Origin: Edaphochlamys debaryana
Lineage: Eukaryota; Chlorophyta; Chlorophyceae; Chlamydomonadales
Reading direction: 5' to 3'
Length of the DNA: 64,000 nucleotides
Assembly (NCBI GenBank): GCA_016858145.1
Contig: JAEHOE010000018.1
Span: 1,054,001 to 1,118,000 of the forward strand
Shown here: piece by piece, positions 34,901-45,764 of the stretch
Position numbering within the stretch: the first letter of the stretch is position 1
Layout: each line of letters starts with the position of its first letter
Translations under genes and position numbers: made by a program
The notes under the pieces: generated by a model
Seen by the model: only the letters and a program-made list of their open reading frames with translations
Database searches by the model: none
Told to the model about the DNA's origin: nothing

Positions 34901-37900
34901 CGGCTGCTGGCGACGCGGCGGCAGCGGAGCCGGCGGTGGCAGCAGCAGCGCCGGTTGCGCCGGCGGTGGCGGCGGCGATCTCGGCGGCGGCGATGCCGGT
35001 GCGGGCGTCCAGCGGCGAGAGCCGGGTCGTAGCGTGGCTGCGGGAGCGGAGCGGGGCCAGCCAATCGGCCTCCGCGGCGGCAGGGACCACGCTCGAGTCC
35101 ATGTCCGCACCCACCTCGCCTATGCACACCGGCAACGCCACCGCCGGGGCCGCGGACGGCGCCGCCGCATCAGCGGCAGGGCAGGGGCCTGCAGGCGCGG
35201 CGCCGCCGCGGGCGCCCGGGTCGGCGGTGGCGGCGGCGGGCGGCGGTGGCGGCCTGCGCCTGAGCGCCTGGTTCCGCGAGCGCAACAGTGCCGCTTCCGC
35301 CAGCGGCGCATCCGCCGACCACGTCCTGCACGCGCCGCCGCCAGCCGTAACGCTCGTGGCGGACGACATCGAGGGCCCGCCGCCGGCGGCGCCGACGTCG
35401 ACGCCGACCGTGGCAGCAACCGCTGGCGGCGGCGCCGACGCGGCGGCTGCTTTCGCCGCCACGTCCACGGCTGCACCGGCTGGCTCTGCCGTCAGCGCGA
35501 GCCGGCTCACGAGCTGGTTCCGGGACCGGTCGAGCGCCCCGGCCTCAGCGGCGATGCCGGCGGCTGCGGTGGCCGCCTCCGCCGGCTCTGCCACAGCCGC
35601 CGCAGAGGAGCCACCGCAGGACGCCGCTGCCACGGAGTCCACGGATGCAGCCACCGCGAATGAGGCCGCTGCAGCGGCGGCGGCAGCAGCGGAGGCTGCA
35701 GAGGCCGCAGGCGGCACGGGTCTGGCCGCTTGGCTGCGTGAGCGGGTGGAGGGCAGCTCTCTGTTCCAAGCCGCCAAGGCAGCCAAGGCGGCGAGGGAGC
35801 GGCAGCTGATTGCGGAGCGGCAGGCGTCTGGGGTGAACCTGGCCCGCAACTCGGCTCCGGAGCAGAGGTTACAATCCACACCCGAGCCCGTCCGCATGTC
35901 CGAGCCCAATGCCGCCGCTGAGCCGGTGGCACAGGCGCCTCCGCCGACCGGAGCGGAAGTGCTTGAGTCTGGGTCGGTGACGGCGGTTCAAGGGGCAGCA
36001 GAGGCCACGGGGTTAGCAGGGGCCAGAGAGGGTGGTGTCACTGTGGAGGAGCCAGCTGCAGCGGAGGGCCCGGCCGCGCCGGAGCCGGGGGAAGCGGACG
36101 CCGCGGCCCTGGGCGCACCACTAGAGCCGGAGACCGCGGCAGCTCCGCCACCGGCTGCGGAGGCCCCGGCGGCAGCGGCGGAGCCAGCTGAGGAGGCCCC
36201 GGCGACGGCAGCGGAGCCAAGTGCGGATGCCACGGCGGCGGCAGCGGAGCCAGCTGAGGAGGCCCCGGCGACGGCAGCGGAGCCAAGTGCGGATGCCACG
36301 GCGGCGGCGGTGGAGCCAGCTAAGGAGGCCACGGCGGCGGCAGTGGAAGAGGAGCTAGCTGGGGAGGCACAGGCGGCGGACAGGGAGCCAGCTGAGGAGG
36401 TGTCGCCGCAGCGGGCCAGCCGCAGTGCCCTGGTCGACGCCGGGGACAGCGAGGCGGCCTGCGCCACGCCCCCTCCGCGCAGCGCTCTCTTGCCAGAGCC
36501 AGAGCCCGGAACTACCCCCGTCACCACAACCCCGATGCGGTCCACGCCCTTCGCCAACTCCTCCACCGAGCACACGCCGTCCGCCACCCTCGATGGCACA
36601 GCGCCGGAAGCCCCTGACGCCCCTCAGTCGCATGGCACGCCTTCGTCCGGCCTCGCCGCTGGTGGTGAGGCGGTGACGCCGCCCCACGCCGGGGCCATCT
36701 CTCCTGTGATGCAGGCCGCTGCTGACACCGCGGATGCGGCTGCCCCGGCGGATGAGGCCGGCACGCCGCTCGCCGCCGCGGCGCCGTCTCCCGCCATCAG
36801 CGACCTGACACCCGGTAGCGCTGGCACGCCCCCTCTGCTCCCCTCGGACTCGCCGCAAGGGTTCGACCCTCTGGGCGCGACTCGGGGCGGCTCCCGCCCC
36901 GCCTCCTCCACCGCCGCTGCTACCACCACCGCCGAGCCGGCCGAGCCCGCCTCCTTCCCGTGCCCGTCCCCGCCGCCCGCCGAGGCCTGCACGCCACCCC
37001 CGCCCAGCCGCACTGACGGATCGGGCCTCTCCCGGGCGGCTACCCCGGCCACCGGTCCGCCCGTGACCCCCAGCTCGGCCCTCGCCACCCCCGCCTCTGC
37101 CTCGGCCGCGCCCACGGCTACTGCTGCGGCTGCGGCTGCGCCCGAGGCCCTGGCCTGGCTCAGCAGTGTGGCGCGGTACCACCTCGATCACGCCACCCAC
37201 TTCACCCCCGGCCAGCGCCGCCAGGTGGAGCGGCTGTGCGCGCTGCTGTCCGCCTACTCCGTGCTCGACCCAGAGCTGGGCTACTGCCAGGGGTGAGACC
37301 TGGGCTGGTACTGCAAGCCATCTACGCCAGGGGCTGAGCCCGGGGCCAGCCATGTCTGTAAGCGATACCTCCCAGTCCTGGGGTAACGTGCTTTGCCCTG
37401 CCATGCTCGGAGCTGACCCCATCCCCACCCCACCTCCGCCGCGCAGCATGTCGGACCTGGCGCTCCCCTTCCTGCTGCTGCTGGAGGACGACGCGGCGGC
37501 CTTCTGGTGCTTCGCCGCCCTCATGACCAAGGTGGGCGCCAGGCGGGGCCAGGGGCCGGGGCGGGACGCGGGGACTCGGGCTCGGGGCCGCGATCCGAAT
37601 GCCGCCCAGCAGAAGTGCAACACTGGCCATTGTCGCTGTAACCTTCCTGCATTGCCTGTTCCTTTCTTGATCAGGTCCGCGCCAACTTCCTTCCGCGGGC
37701 CGACGGCGTGTTCGAGCGGCTGGCGGCGCTGGGGGCGCTGGTCCGCGAGCTGGACCCCGTGCTGGGCGCGCACCTGTCCCGCCTGGCGGCCCTCCACTGC
37801 CACTTCGCGCACCGCATGGTCGCCGTACAGCTGCGGCGCGAGCTGCCCGCCGACCTTGCCGTCCGCGTGTGGGAGCAGCTGTGGGCGGACGACCTGGCGG

Positions 37901-39033
37901 AGGCGCGCGCAGCTGAGGCTGAGGCCGAGGCGGAACGCGAGGCGGAGCGCGAGGCGGGGGAGTGGGAGCTGCGGCAGGGCGGGGCGGGCGCCGCAGGTAT
38001 GGAGCTGGTGGAGCTGGGGGCCGAGGCGCTGCGGCGGGGCCCCAGGCCGGCCAGCGGGACCCTCGCCCGGGCCCTGGTGGTGGAGGAGGAGGTCGTGGCC
38101 ACGCCGGTCGCGTCCGCTGCAACCACACCCGCGGCGGAGGAGCAGGAGCTGGCGGAGGCGGGCCAGGCCTCCGAGGCCGGAGAGGGGCCCGGGCCGGAGG
38201 TGGAGCAGGTGGTGGTGGAGTCGAAGGAGCCGCAGCAGCAGCAGCAGCAGGAGCCTGCTGTGGCCGAGGCAGAGGCGGACCCGCAAGAGGAGCGGGTGCC
38301 GGAGCAGCCTGCTGAGGAAGGCAGCACGCGCGAGGAGGCGCTCGCTGCGCAGCCAGAGGGAGCGGTGGAGGCGTCGAGCAGAGATGCCGCGCCAGAGGCT
38401 GGTGTAGCGGTGGAGGGAACGGCGGAGGCGGCGCCTCATCCTGCTGTGGCTGACGCATGCACGCCGCTGCCTTCGCCCCACGAGAAGCCGGCAGCCGCAC
38501 AGGCAGCCGAGGCTCCCGCAGCCCAATCCGGGGCCGACGTACCAGCGCCTTCAACGGACCCCGACGCCTCCGTCTCATCCACCAGCTCCTCCGGCGAGCC
38601 CGACACCGAGGCCTCGCCGTCCGCCAAGCAGCCCCTGTCCCCGCCTCAGCCTCCATCCCCGCCCCAGCCTGCTCAACCGCCAACCGATTTTGGCCGTGAG
38701 CTCTTCCAATACCTCGTAGCGGCAATCATTCTAGCGCAGCGCCGGAGGCTGCTCGAGTGCCGGGAGCTGGATGACGTGTTGCGGCTTTTCCAGGGCATGC
38801 CGCAACTGAGCCGCTCGGATGTGGCGGATGCAATGCGACGGGCCCGGGAGTACAGGGAGCGTGTGGCGCCGCGCCGCAAGCCCAGCGTGAGCGCAGCCAC
38901 GAGCCTGGGCGCTGCCGTGCTGGGAGGCACGGCGGCGCTGGCGGCGGCGGGGGCCAGGGTGGCGGGGGCGACGGCGGGGAGCGGGGGGTGGAGCAGGACG
39001 TCGGCGCCGACGCTGCCGGCTGCGAAGCTGTGA
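31957..39033 (+). CDS. TBC-domain Rab GTPase-activating protein (Gyp7/TBC1D15-like), copy 1
   Basis: Rab-GAP that would stimulate GTP hydrolysis by a Rab in membrane traffic. Exons: 31957-32081, 32140-32269 (GC donor gcaagt), 32361-32498, 32674-37292, 37447-37531, 37675-39033, all in phase. Exon 1 (MPIAFGPTRQQ) has a hydrophobic segment (GLAVGLAGAAAVVLAVHK). The TBC domain begins HWRSLVCEDGTISDFDELL and GLEPAVRPELWPLLLALYTP. The arginine-finger motif WIALDAVRTDF is at 33334-33366; the glutamine-finger YCQGMSDL crosses the 37292/37447 join. About 1,310 residues separate the two fingers, against a few tens in ordinary TBC domains. That insert is Ala/Gly/Pro/Ser-rich with nine W[FL]R[DE]R motifs. 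A second insert of about 250 residues (Glu/Ala/Pro-rich) splits LWEQLWADD from LFQYLVAAIILAQRRRLLE. All catalytic residues remain. Stop at 39033; a TGTAA at 39554-39558 may end the mRNA. Confidence 0.85.
33610..35748 (+). repeat. Nine W[FL]R[DE]R motif repeats inside the TBC insertion
   Basis: The Trp codons are at 33610, 33853, 34117, 34384, 34687, 35035, 35269, 35515 and 35731, all in the reading frame of the TBC exon. Forms: SWLRERSM, SWFRDRNS, SWFRDRAS, SWFRDRLS, SWFRERGS, AWLRERSG, AWFRERNS, SWFRDRSS, AWLRERVE. Spacers of about 70-115 residues are Ala/Pro/Gly/Ser low complexity and vary freely, while the motif and the bases around it are kept. This suggests repeated short binding sites on a flexible tether. 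I know no described repeat of this form. Confidence 0.85.
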
Positions 39034-40356
39034 GGCCGGCTCTGCTCGTGATCGCGGCCTGGAGCTGCGAGGTTTTGGAGCGTACTCGGATGTGGGGGAG
39101 CCATGGCCGGCTGGAGGTGCTTCGCTTGCTAGGGAAAGCCTCCTTCCCTGTGGTAGTAGTATTGCAGGTGTGCGGGGCTCAAACAGCCAGGGCTTCCTGG
39201 CTAAGTATCGGAGGCAGTTGTGTGGGGCGGGCAGGACTGCTTTGTGAGTACCGTAGACACTAGGAGATGGGGGAAGCCTGTGGCTCTTTATGGAGGCTGA
39301 GGAGGTACTCGAGCGGGGTAGGGGCGCACAGCGGGCGTATGACTGAAGCTAGCACCAATGTGGGTGGCATCAGCGGGTCCAGATCTTAGAAGAACGTTAG
39401 GCGTTAGCCAGTTGCGCGGCAGCATGCTGCACAGCGCAATATCATCAGGCAGGCTAGAACTAGGGCCAAGGGCACTATGGGTTGGTGGTGTGGAAGGAGT
39501 TTGCAGGGCGAGGCTGCGAAGGCTCGACCGCACATGGATGCTGAGCACTTATATGTAAGCTTACCGGTATGCTGCAAGCGGTACCAACCTGCACCCATCA
39601 GGCAACGGCAGCTGGCAGGTCTTGCTCTGGTGAGGTACCGGTGCGGTGGAGGCCCTTCTACCGTCGGCGATGCCGGCAGTTGCCGTGCCAGCCTGCCCAG
39701 CCAGCTTAGTGCAGGAAGGCTGAGCGTAGTCATCATCATCACGGATATGGGTGGGCAGGTGGGGAGAGAGAATCACACCCATATAGCAACGGCAGGTCCT
39801 GCGTCTGCCAGCAATGCTGAGATACGGCGGCGGCGCAGCTAGGTGGATGAAGGGTGTGGAAGAGCCTGAAAGCCCATCGCGTGTCGGCGTATCGGTGCAA
39901 TTTCTTTGGAGGGAAAGCGCGGGTCGGACGCAAGTTTCTCTGAAGGGAGACTTGGCAGCCACAGGCAAGGGAGCCGCCGAGGGCCCTCGACCTCGAGCAA
40001 GCGCGGGTGCGTGCCAGTGTATGCCGCCCGGCCTCGCACCGGCCGCAGTAACCCGGCACCTATTTTGTTGGCGCATATATTGTTATTCTAGAGGCTCCAA
40101 GCTCGCTCGCTCCGTCCGCGGTCAGCTCACACGGGCTTGCCGCTATACGTGTCCTTCGGACAGCTGGAGTTGAATGACTTGCTGGTCTCACTTTCCTCCG
40201 GAACCACTCTACGTGTTGCACACATAACACGCGCCAGAGCTCTAGTGCCTCTGGCAGAGTCAGGATGCTGCGTCCAAATGACCTGTGAACAGGCTTTGTA
40301 GAACCGCGGCCAGGTTTGGCCGTCAACGAGCTCTATGACGTAGACGCGTCAACGTT
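39034..40356. other. Intergenic region between TBC and channel genes, copy 1
   Basis: Near-identical to 57293-58602. It holds the TBC 3' UTR (TGTAA 39554-39558) and the channel promoter. The conserved TATA-like gcatatattg at 40073-40082 lies about 275 bp before the channel ATG and is kept in copy 2 (58324-58333). No other coding segment. Confidence 0.4.
39554..39558 (+). terminator. Candidate TGTAA poly(A) signal, TBC gene
   Basis: TGTAA about 520 bases past the TBC stop, conserved in copy 2. Green algae of this group use TGTAA in place of AATAAA. Confidence 0.35.
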
Positions 40357-43300
40357 ATGGAGGCGCTGGAAGAGCCTCCCGAGCGCGGAAAGGAGACATC
40401 GGAGGTCAGGTCTCCACCTGCAGAAGACCGGCTGCTGAGCAGCGAGCTCAAATCTATAACTGAGCACGATGCTCAAGCAAAGCTCGGTCAGCAACTGGCG
40501 GCCTTTGCCGGTGGGGGGGCCCAAAACGAGGCTCAAGCCGAGCCGTCGCTCTTGGAGCCCCTGTGGAGATGGCTGGCGCGGCTCAACGAGAACGACAGGT
40601 CGTGGTACATGTTCTCGCCGGGTAACTTGTTCCGCAAGGTCGTCCAGGCCGTCACGGACGCTCCCATGTTTGGCAAGCTGGTCTTGACGGTGGTCTTCGC
40701 CAACTGGTGCGGAGGGCACGCGGAGAGCGGGGTCATCTGTGGCCGAGGGAGGGTAGGAGGGGGACGAGGGTCGGGTGCACCGTGACAGAGGGCCCGAGGG
40801 GTGCGTGCCTCGGGGTCCCAGAGCGGTTGCGTGGGGCCCAGTGAGGCTGACGGGGCCGGCGCGCCTGCAGTAAGGGCCCTTGCTCTAGATGCAGCTGCAA
40901 GGGTGATCCGCATCCTACACGCCCTAGCGCAAGCTGCGTAGGGGTGCGGTCGTGTGGGGTACTTAGCCCCGAGGAGGGAAGAGTGTCACGGGAATGTCAA
41001 GACATATCCTGCGGGGGCCTTGCGGGCTGATAGGCGAACTGGGCTGAACGCTGCCCGGGTTCTGCTGGAGCGTGCCCCCACACCACGGTATGCACAGGGC
41101 CCCACCTTCCCTCCCGCACCCAACACTGCCACCCGCACCCCCCTCCTCGGCTCCCTCCCAGCATCGTCATGGCCATGCAGCCGGGCGTGTGCGACCCGGC
41201 GTGCGAGCGGGGCTCCTACGCCCGCACTTTGGCGGTGTTGGACACGGTCTTCACCATTCTCTTCACGGTGGAGATCGCGCTGCAGGTGGGAGCACGGAGG
41301 GAAGCGCCAGGGCCTGAGCGAGGGCCTGAGCGAGGAGCACAGAAGCGCCGGGGAATGGGCCAAGAGGGAGGAGCAAAAGGCGATGGTCGAGGAGGCCGGC
41401 AGGGGAAGTTCACGCGTAGCCCAGACGGGCGTACCGGTTGCCTGGACTGGCGCCTGGCGGCGTGCGCACGGGGCATTCCACCGCTGCGGGGGGCAGCCCG
41501 CTTCGCCCGGGCGACGCGTCCCGCCCAGGCTCTGAGCCGGGCGCGGGCGTCTGAGGCACGGCGGTTGGGGTGCTGGGTGAAGGGCTGGAGGCGGCCTCAC
41601 GCCGCGCCCTGAGGCTGGAGGCGGGGCGGAGCAGCCCAGGCGGCGAGGGAAGGGGCAGGGAAGGGACATGACGCCCCTCGCGGGCCCACGAGGAGGCCCG
41701 TGGTGCTCCTGCCCCTGCCCCTCAACGGCCGTGGCCCGGCCGCAGGCCGCGGCCAGCTGCTGGGATGTTCTGGGACCAGCTCGTCGGGTGAAGGAGAGGG
41801 ACTCTTTGAAACCACGTGCCGGCTCCTGTCACCCCCTCCTCCCCACCGCAGACAATCGCCAAGAACTTCATTCTGGGGCCGGGGGCGTACCTGCACGACG
41901 GCTGGAACGGGATAGGTGTGGCGCGGGAGCCGGAGCGGGAGTGGGAGCGGGGTTGCTCAAGGGTTGCGCAGCTTGAGGGCTACGGCGACAGTTGGGGAGG
42001 GGCGCGAGCGACTGGCGAGGCCCGGAGAAAGAAAGGAAAGGAAGGGGCACAGCAATGATTTCAGTGGGGCTGCGTCAGCTGGGCAAGCAAAAGGGGGCGC
42101 CTCCGCCTCGAGTGCCCCCAGTGCTGGAGGCCGCTGGATTACACCCTGCACACCCTGCACACGCTCTGCATCCTGACGGCTCCACTCCCCGCATCCCACC
42201 CGCACCGCCCCCAGACTTTGTGTCCACCGCCACGGGCTACCTGGCGTTCATCCCCTTCGGGGCGGACGGGGGCGGCATTACCGGGCTGCGAGCGCTGAGG
42301 GCGCTGCGGCCCCTCAGGGCGCTCAAAGTCATCCCAGGTCAGTATGTCGGCACCGCGCTGTTTGTGGTGTGAACCTGGCAGGCGCTGGCGGGCACCCGCC
42401 TCAGGCGGCGGCAGTGGCCATGTGGAAAAGTGTAGTATGGACCGCGCTCGACCCTGTGCTGTCCTTGTTGCCCCGCAGGCCTCAAGGTGCTGGTGCAGTG
42501 CCTGCTGGAGATCCTGCCGCTGCTCGTGGACGTGCTGTTCCTGCTGGTGTGGGTGTTCATCGTGTTCGGTGAGCGAGTGGCGGGGCAGCGGTGCGGACTG
42601 GGCAGCGGGAAGCGGCCAGGGCCGGGCTGGACCCTGCTGCGTCCCCGCCCAACGTGCGTGCTGAACTTGCCCCGGCCAGCCCTTGAGTACCCTCCCTCCC
42701 TGCCCGTTGCCTCCACCAGGCATCATCGCTCTCAACCTCTTCATGGGCTCGCTACGCACGCGCTGCGTGTACGCGGACCTCAGCCTGCCGCCTGGCATGC
42801 CGCTGCCGCCCTCGAGCCCGGCGCCGCCCGGCGCGGGGAACGGGACGTGGGGCACGCCCGCCTCGCCGCCCACCGACTGGCTGAAGAACGCCACGTGGGT
42901 GGACGAGGCGAAGAAGAACGCCACGTGGATTGTCGTGCCCGACCTGGAGGATCAGCCCTGCTCGTACGGCAGCGATAACGGTGCCTTCCAGTGCCCGTCC
43001 GACTACAACGGCCTGCGTGAGTGGCTGGGCGGCAGAGCTTGGGAGGGGGCGGCTTCATGTGGGAACGAGTTAGCGTGGAGGCGCTCGGGACGCCGTGGCC
43101 AGGCCGCGGAAACGCGTCTGCCCCCAGCGCGCCGCTCAGCGGTGATCCTCACCTCATCCCACCCCTCTCTCCGCAGCCGTGTCCTGTGCCAAGGGCTATT
43201 CCAACCCCAACTACGGCTATGCGGGGTACGATAACTTCGGGCTTGCTTCCTTCAACATCTTTGCCGTGCTCACGCTGGACGCCTGGACGGAGGAGCAGCT

Positions 43301-44433
43301 GTACCTCCAGTGGGACGTCATGGGGCCAGGCAGGAGGGGATTGGGTGAAGGGTCTACTTGGGCTTGGTTGCTCGAGACTGCGTGGGGATCTATGACTAAA
43401 GCACCTTGCGATCGGTGCAGCGGGACCGTCAGGGAAGGGGCTAGGCGCTCGCAGCTTGCGCCCGTGGGGCTAAACGGCTTTGTCCTTACCCTCGCCCGGG
43501 GCTTCGCCCACGTCCCTGCTTCCCGCCCAGGGATTCCCATCGTTTTCTTCGCTCTGCTGGTGCTCTTCGGCGCTTTCTTCACTATGCAGGTATGCGTGGA
43601 GCGACTGCGCGCGGTGCAGCGCACGGGGCCCGTGAGGGTGCAAGGGGCGAAGGGGGTGCACATGGCCAAGTTTGCGCAGCCTCGAGAGACAACATTCACT
43701 CTTTGCCCAGCGTTGTTGGGCTTGCAACCACTTTACATTGTTACGCGCTTGTTGCTGGTCGCAACATTGCGCATAGGATGACTGCAAGGGTGGATAGTAT
43801 CATCTTTGGACAGTCAGGGCGTGTCGCGTGTAGAGAGGCGTAGCAGACGAGACGACAGCTACGAGCAGCTTGGGCCTCGTGGAGCCGACTCGGTGCCATT
43901 CTAGCTCTTCCCCTGCCCCTCGCAAACGGTCGTGCTTCCCGCCACCTGCCTGCCCCTTGCAGCTGCTCGTGGCCATCATGAGCTCTAAGGAAGCCCCCCA
44001 GAGGAAGCCCCCCGGGCCCGCCATGAGCTCCATCACCCACAGCCTCCCGACGTCGCCCGCGCCCATGCCCTTCCGAGAAGGGTTCCACGTTCACAGGCGG
44101 CTACGCTTCACAGGTCTTTTGCATCGGCCAACGAAATGCGATGCCATCACACCGCGGCACTACGCCCCGTTGTCTATAATAGCCCATGCCCTTCCGACCC
44201 CCGGGGCCGCCCCGCCTGTTGCAGCCGACCGAAGTGCCCTCAAGTTCGATACCGTACGCACTCCCGGCCGCCCACAGCAGCCATGCAGCCCGCCTCAGCA
44301 CAGCCCAGTTCCCTGCAGCCCTGCGCCCAGCTGGGGGGCGCCAGCCCGGACGTGCGGCACAGCAGCTCAATGCCCTGCTCCTGGTCATCCTCCACGTACA
44401 GAAGCTCCAGCCGCCGCGCCAGCTGTAGGCTGA
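40357..44433 (+). CDS. Truncated voltage-gated cation channel, domain I only, with chimeric tail
   Basis: Partial copy of the channel at 58603. Exons: 40357-40706, 41162-41285, 41852-41915, 42215-42337, 42479-42568, 42720-43016, 43177-43344, 43531-43589, 43963-44433. It encodes an N-terminal region (MEALEEPPERGKE), S1 (KLVLTVVFANCIVMAM), S2 (LDTVFTILFTVEIAL), S4 with regular basic residues (RALRALRPLRALK), S5, a long glycosylatable loop (NGTW and two NATW sites), a pore loop (DNFGLASFNIFAVLTLDAWT) and S6 (FFALLVLFGAFFTMQLLVAI). After SSK the homology to the full channel stops. The frame continues about 145 codons into spacer DNA (EAPQRKPPGP...) to the stop at 44433; TGTAA at 44645-44649 and 44688-44692 follow. 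The otherwise conserved DGWNW before S3 is DGWNG here. It could be a one-domain channel or a transcribed pseudogene. Confidence 0.75.
44240..44430 (-). other. Possible orphan minus-strand exon in the spacer
   Basis: The minus strand reads LARRLELLYVEDDQEQGIEL followed by LCRTSGLAPPSWAQG, after a plausible acceptor. It looks more protein-like than its surroundings, but I do not recognise it and it overlaps the chimeric channel tail. It may be a remnant of a gene broken at the duplication boundary. Confidence 0.2.
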
Positions 44434-44713
44434 TGGCTCGAGCCCTTTGGCCTCCCTGGCATCTGGGCCCAGTTCTCAGTGTCCTGGGCAGCAGGATTCC
44501 CTGCGGGGCAAGGGAAGGACAAATCTTCGAGAGCCGCGAAGGCTGCCGTAGCTGGCCATGCAAACCCGGGCCTGGGTAGGCATGGGGCACGTAGTCCGAA
44601 CACATCGCCTACTGTCGCTGCAGGGCGCGGCATGCGCCTGCCGCTGTAAGGAGCTCCCAAGCTATGCAGGCGAGAGCGGGAGCCCCGTGTAATTGCGCCC
44701 GTGCATTGCACAC

Positions 44714-45548
44714 TCACATTCGCACTCCAATGAACTTTCCGAACGCCGCGTGGCGCTCCTCCACGTTCTGGCCCGCGAACGGCTGGTTGTAGAAGACCTG
44801 GGACACAGCCGCGGGATGCAGGAACAGTCGCCTGTGCCACTCGCCGGCCGCATGCCATTGCATGACAAGCCTCTCAAGTGGGGTTCCCCTGCTTGCTACC
44901 CCCCAAGCAGGCCGCACCTCCAGCGCGTTGAGCTCCGCCATGGTCAGCTGCGACGCCTCGGCGAGCGTGTTGGGGAACGGCACGCCCTGCCCCGGCAGCG
45001 TGCCCACCGGGTGCGGGCCGCCCGCCGCCACCACTCGCAGCAGCATGAGCTCCTCGCCGGGCCGCGCGCCCGAGTTGTACACGACAGCGCGGTTGTTCTC
45101 GATCTTGTGGTCCAGGACCGCCATCTGGTTGGCGAGGGCCCCGACCTGGTTGGGCAGGTTGGCGAGGGCCCCGATCTGGTTGCCGATGCCCACCGCCTGG
45201 TTGAACAGGCCCTGCAGAAGCGCCTGCGTGCCACCGGCGTGGGCGAATCCTGCGACGAGGAGCGGCCAAAGAAGGTGTTCAAGAGAAGTAGAGGAGGTTG
45301 CTGTCTGGGAGGAGAGCTGGGAGAGGCCGATGCGGGGGACAGAACACACCTCCGTAGCCCGCGACAGCCTTTGAGTCCTCGAGCTTTGCATCCGCCACCG
45401 CCACGTCCGGAGCACCGGAAGCGACAAGCACTCTAACTATTCGGTCGCGGACGGCCACATCGCCTGCGGTAACCTGCTGGGAGGTTTGCACTGCTGGCGC
45501 ATGGACCTGTGGCGCAGCTGCCCCAGCCTGCAAAAATGGCTGGGCCAT
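44714..45548 (-). CDS. Uncharacterised three-exon protein with repeats and YNS motif
   Basis: Exons on the minus strand: 45548-45350, 45249-44918, 44797-44714, all in phase. The protein of about 205 residues starts MAQPFLQAGAAAPQVHAPAV, contains two near-copies of (P)NQVGALANQ/NQIGALANL, then LDHKIENNRAVVYNSGARPG, a segment ending VPFPNTLAEASQLTMAELNA, and ends NVEERHAAFGKFIGVRM. Short heptad-like repeats followed by an IxNxRAxxYNS motif and a FPxTxxE segment recall an uncharacterised family I associate with algae and fungi, but I cannot name it. It sits alone in the spacer between the duplicated blocks, diverging from the LINE. No function is proposed. Confidence 0.6.
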
Positions 45549-45764
45549 TGATAGGCCTCCGCACTCTCGCTGGTCGAGCTGGTTGAGCTGGTTCGCTCAG
45601 CACAAATCGTCGGGGGGAGCTGTGGCGGAGTGTTGCGGTGAGCGCTGTAAGCGCAAATCTTCTGGACGCGGCACGCTGGACGGGGGACGCGGGACGCTGG
45701 CTACAGACGCTGACGAAGGCTAATGCTGGAATGCTCGGCGAAGCACGGCGGGATCCCGCCATTG
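45549..45764. other. Interval between the YNS gene and the LINE
   Basis: Short 5' flank. It contains three imperfect copies of an acgcgg(c/g)acgctgg phrase at about 45665-45700. Probably the promoter of the minus-strand gene. Confidence 0.3.

Larger units (their letters stand above)
32144..43989 (+). repeat. Segmental duplication, copy 1 (about 11.8 kb)
   Basis: Matches 52454-62257 in direct orientation, through exons, introns and the 1.3-kb intergenic region. The match starts at cgattcaagcag and ends at catcatgagctc(t/c)aag. Differences are scattered substitutions, small indels, and one large indel: 33616-35700 here is replaced by five bases in copy 2. Confidence 0.95.

Noticed and set aside
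34086..35909. A 607-residue open frame on the minus strand across the TBC insert
   Set aside because: GC-rich repetitive coding DNA gives long antisense frames. The plus frame carries conserved TBC motifs on both sides; the minus frame has no domain.
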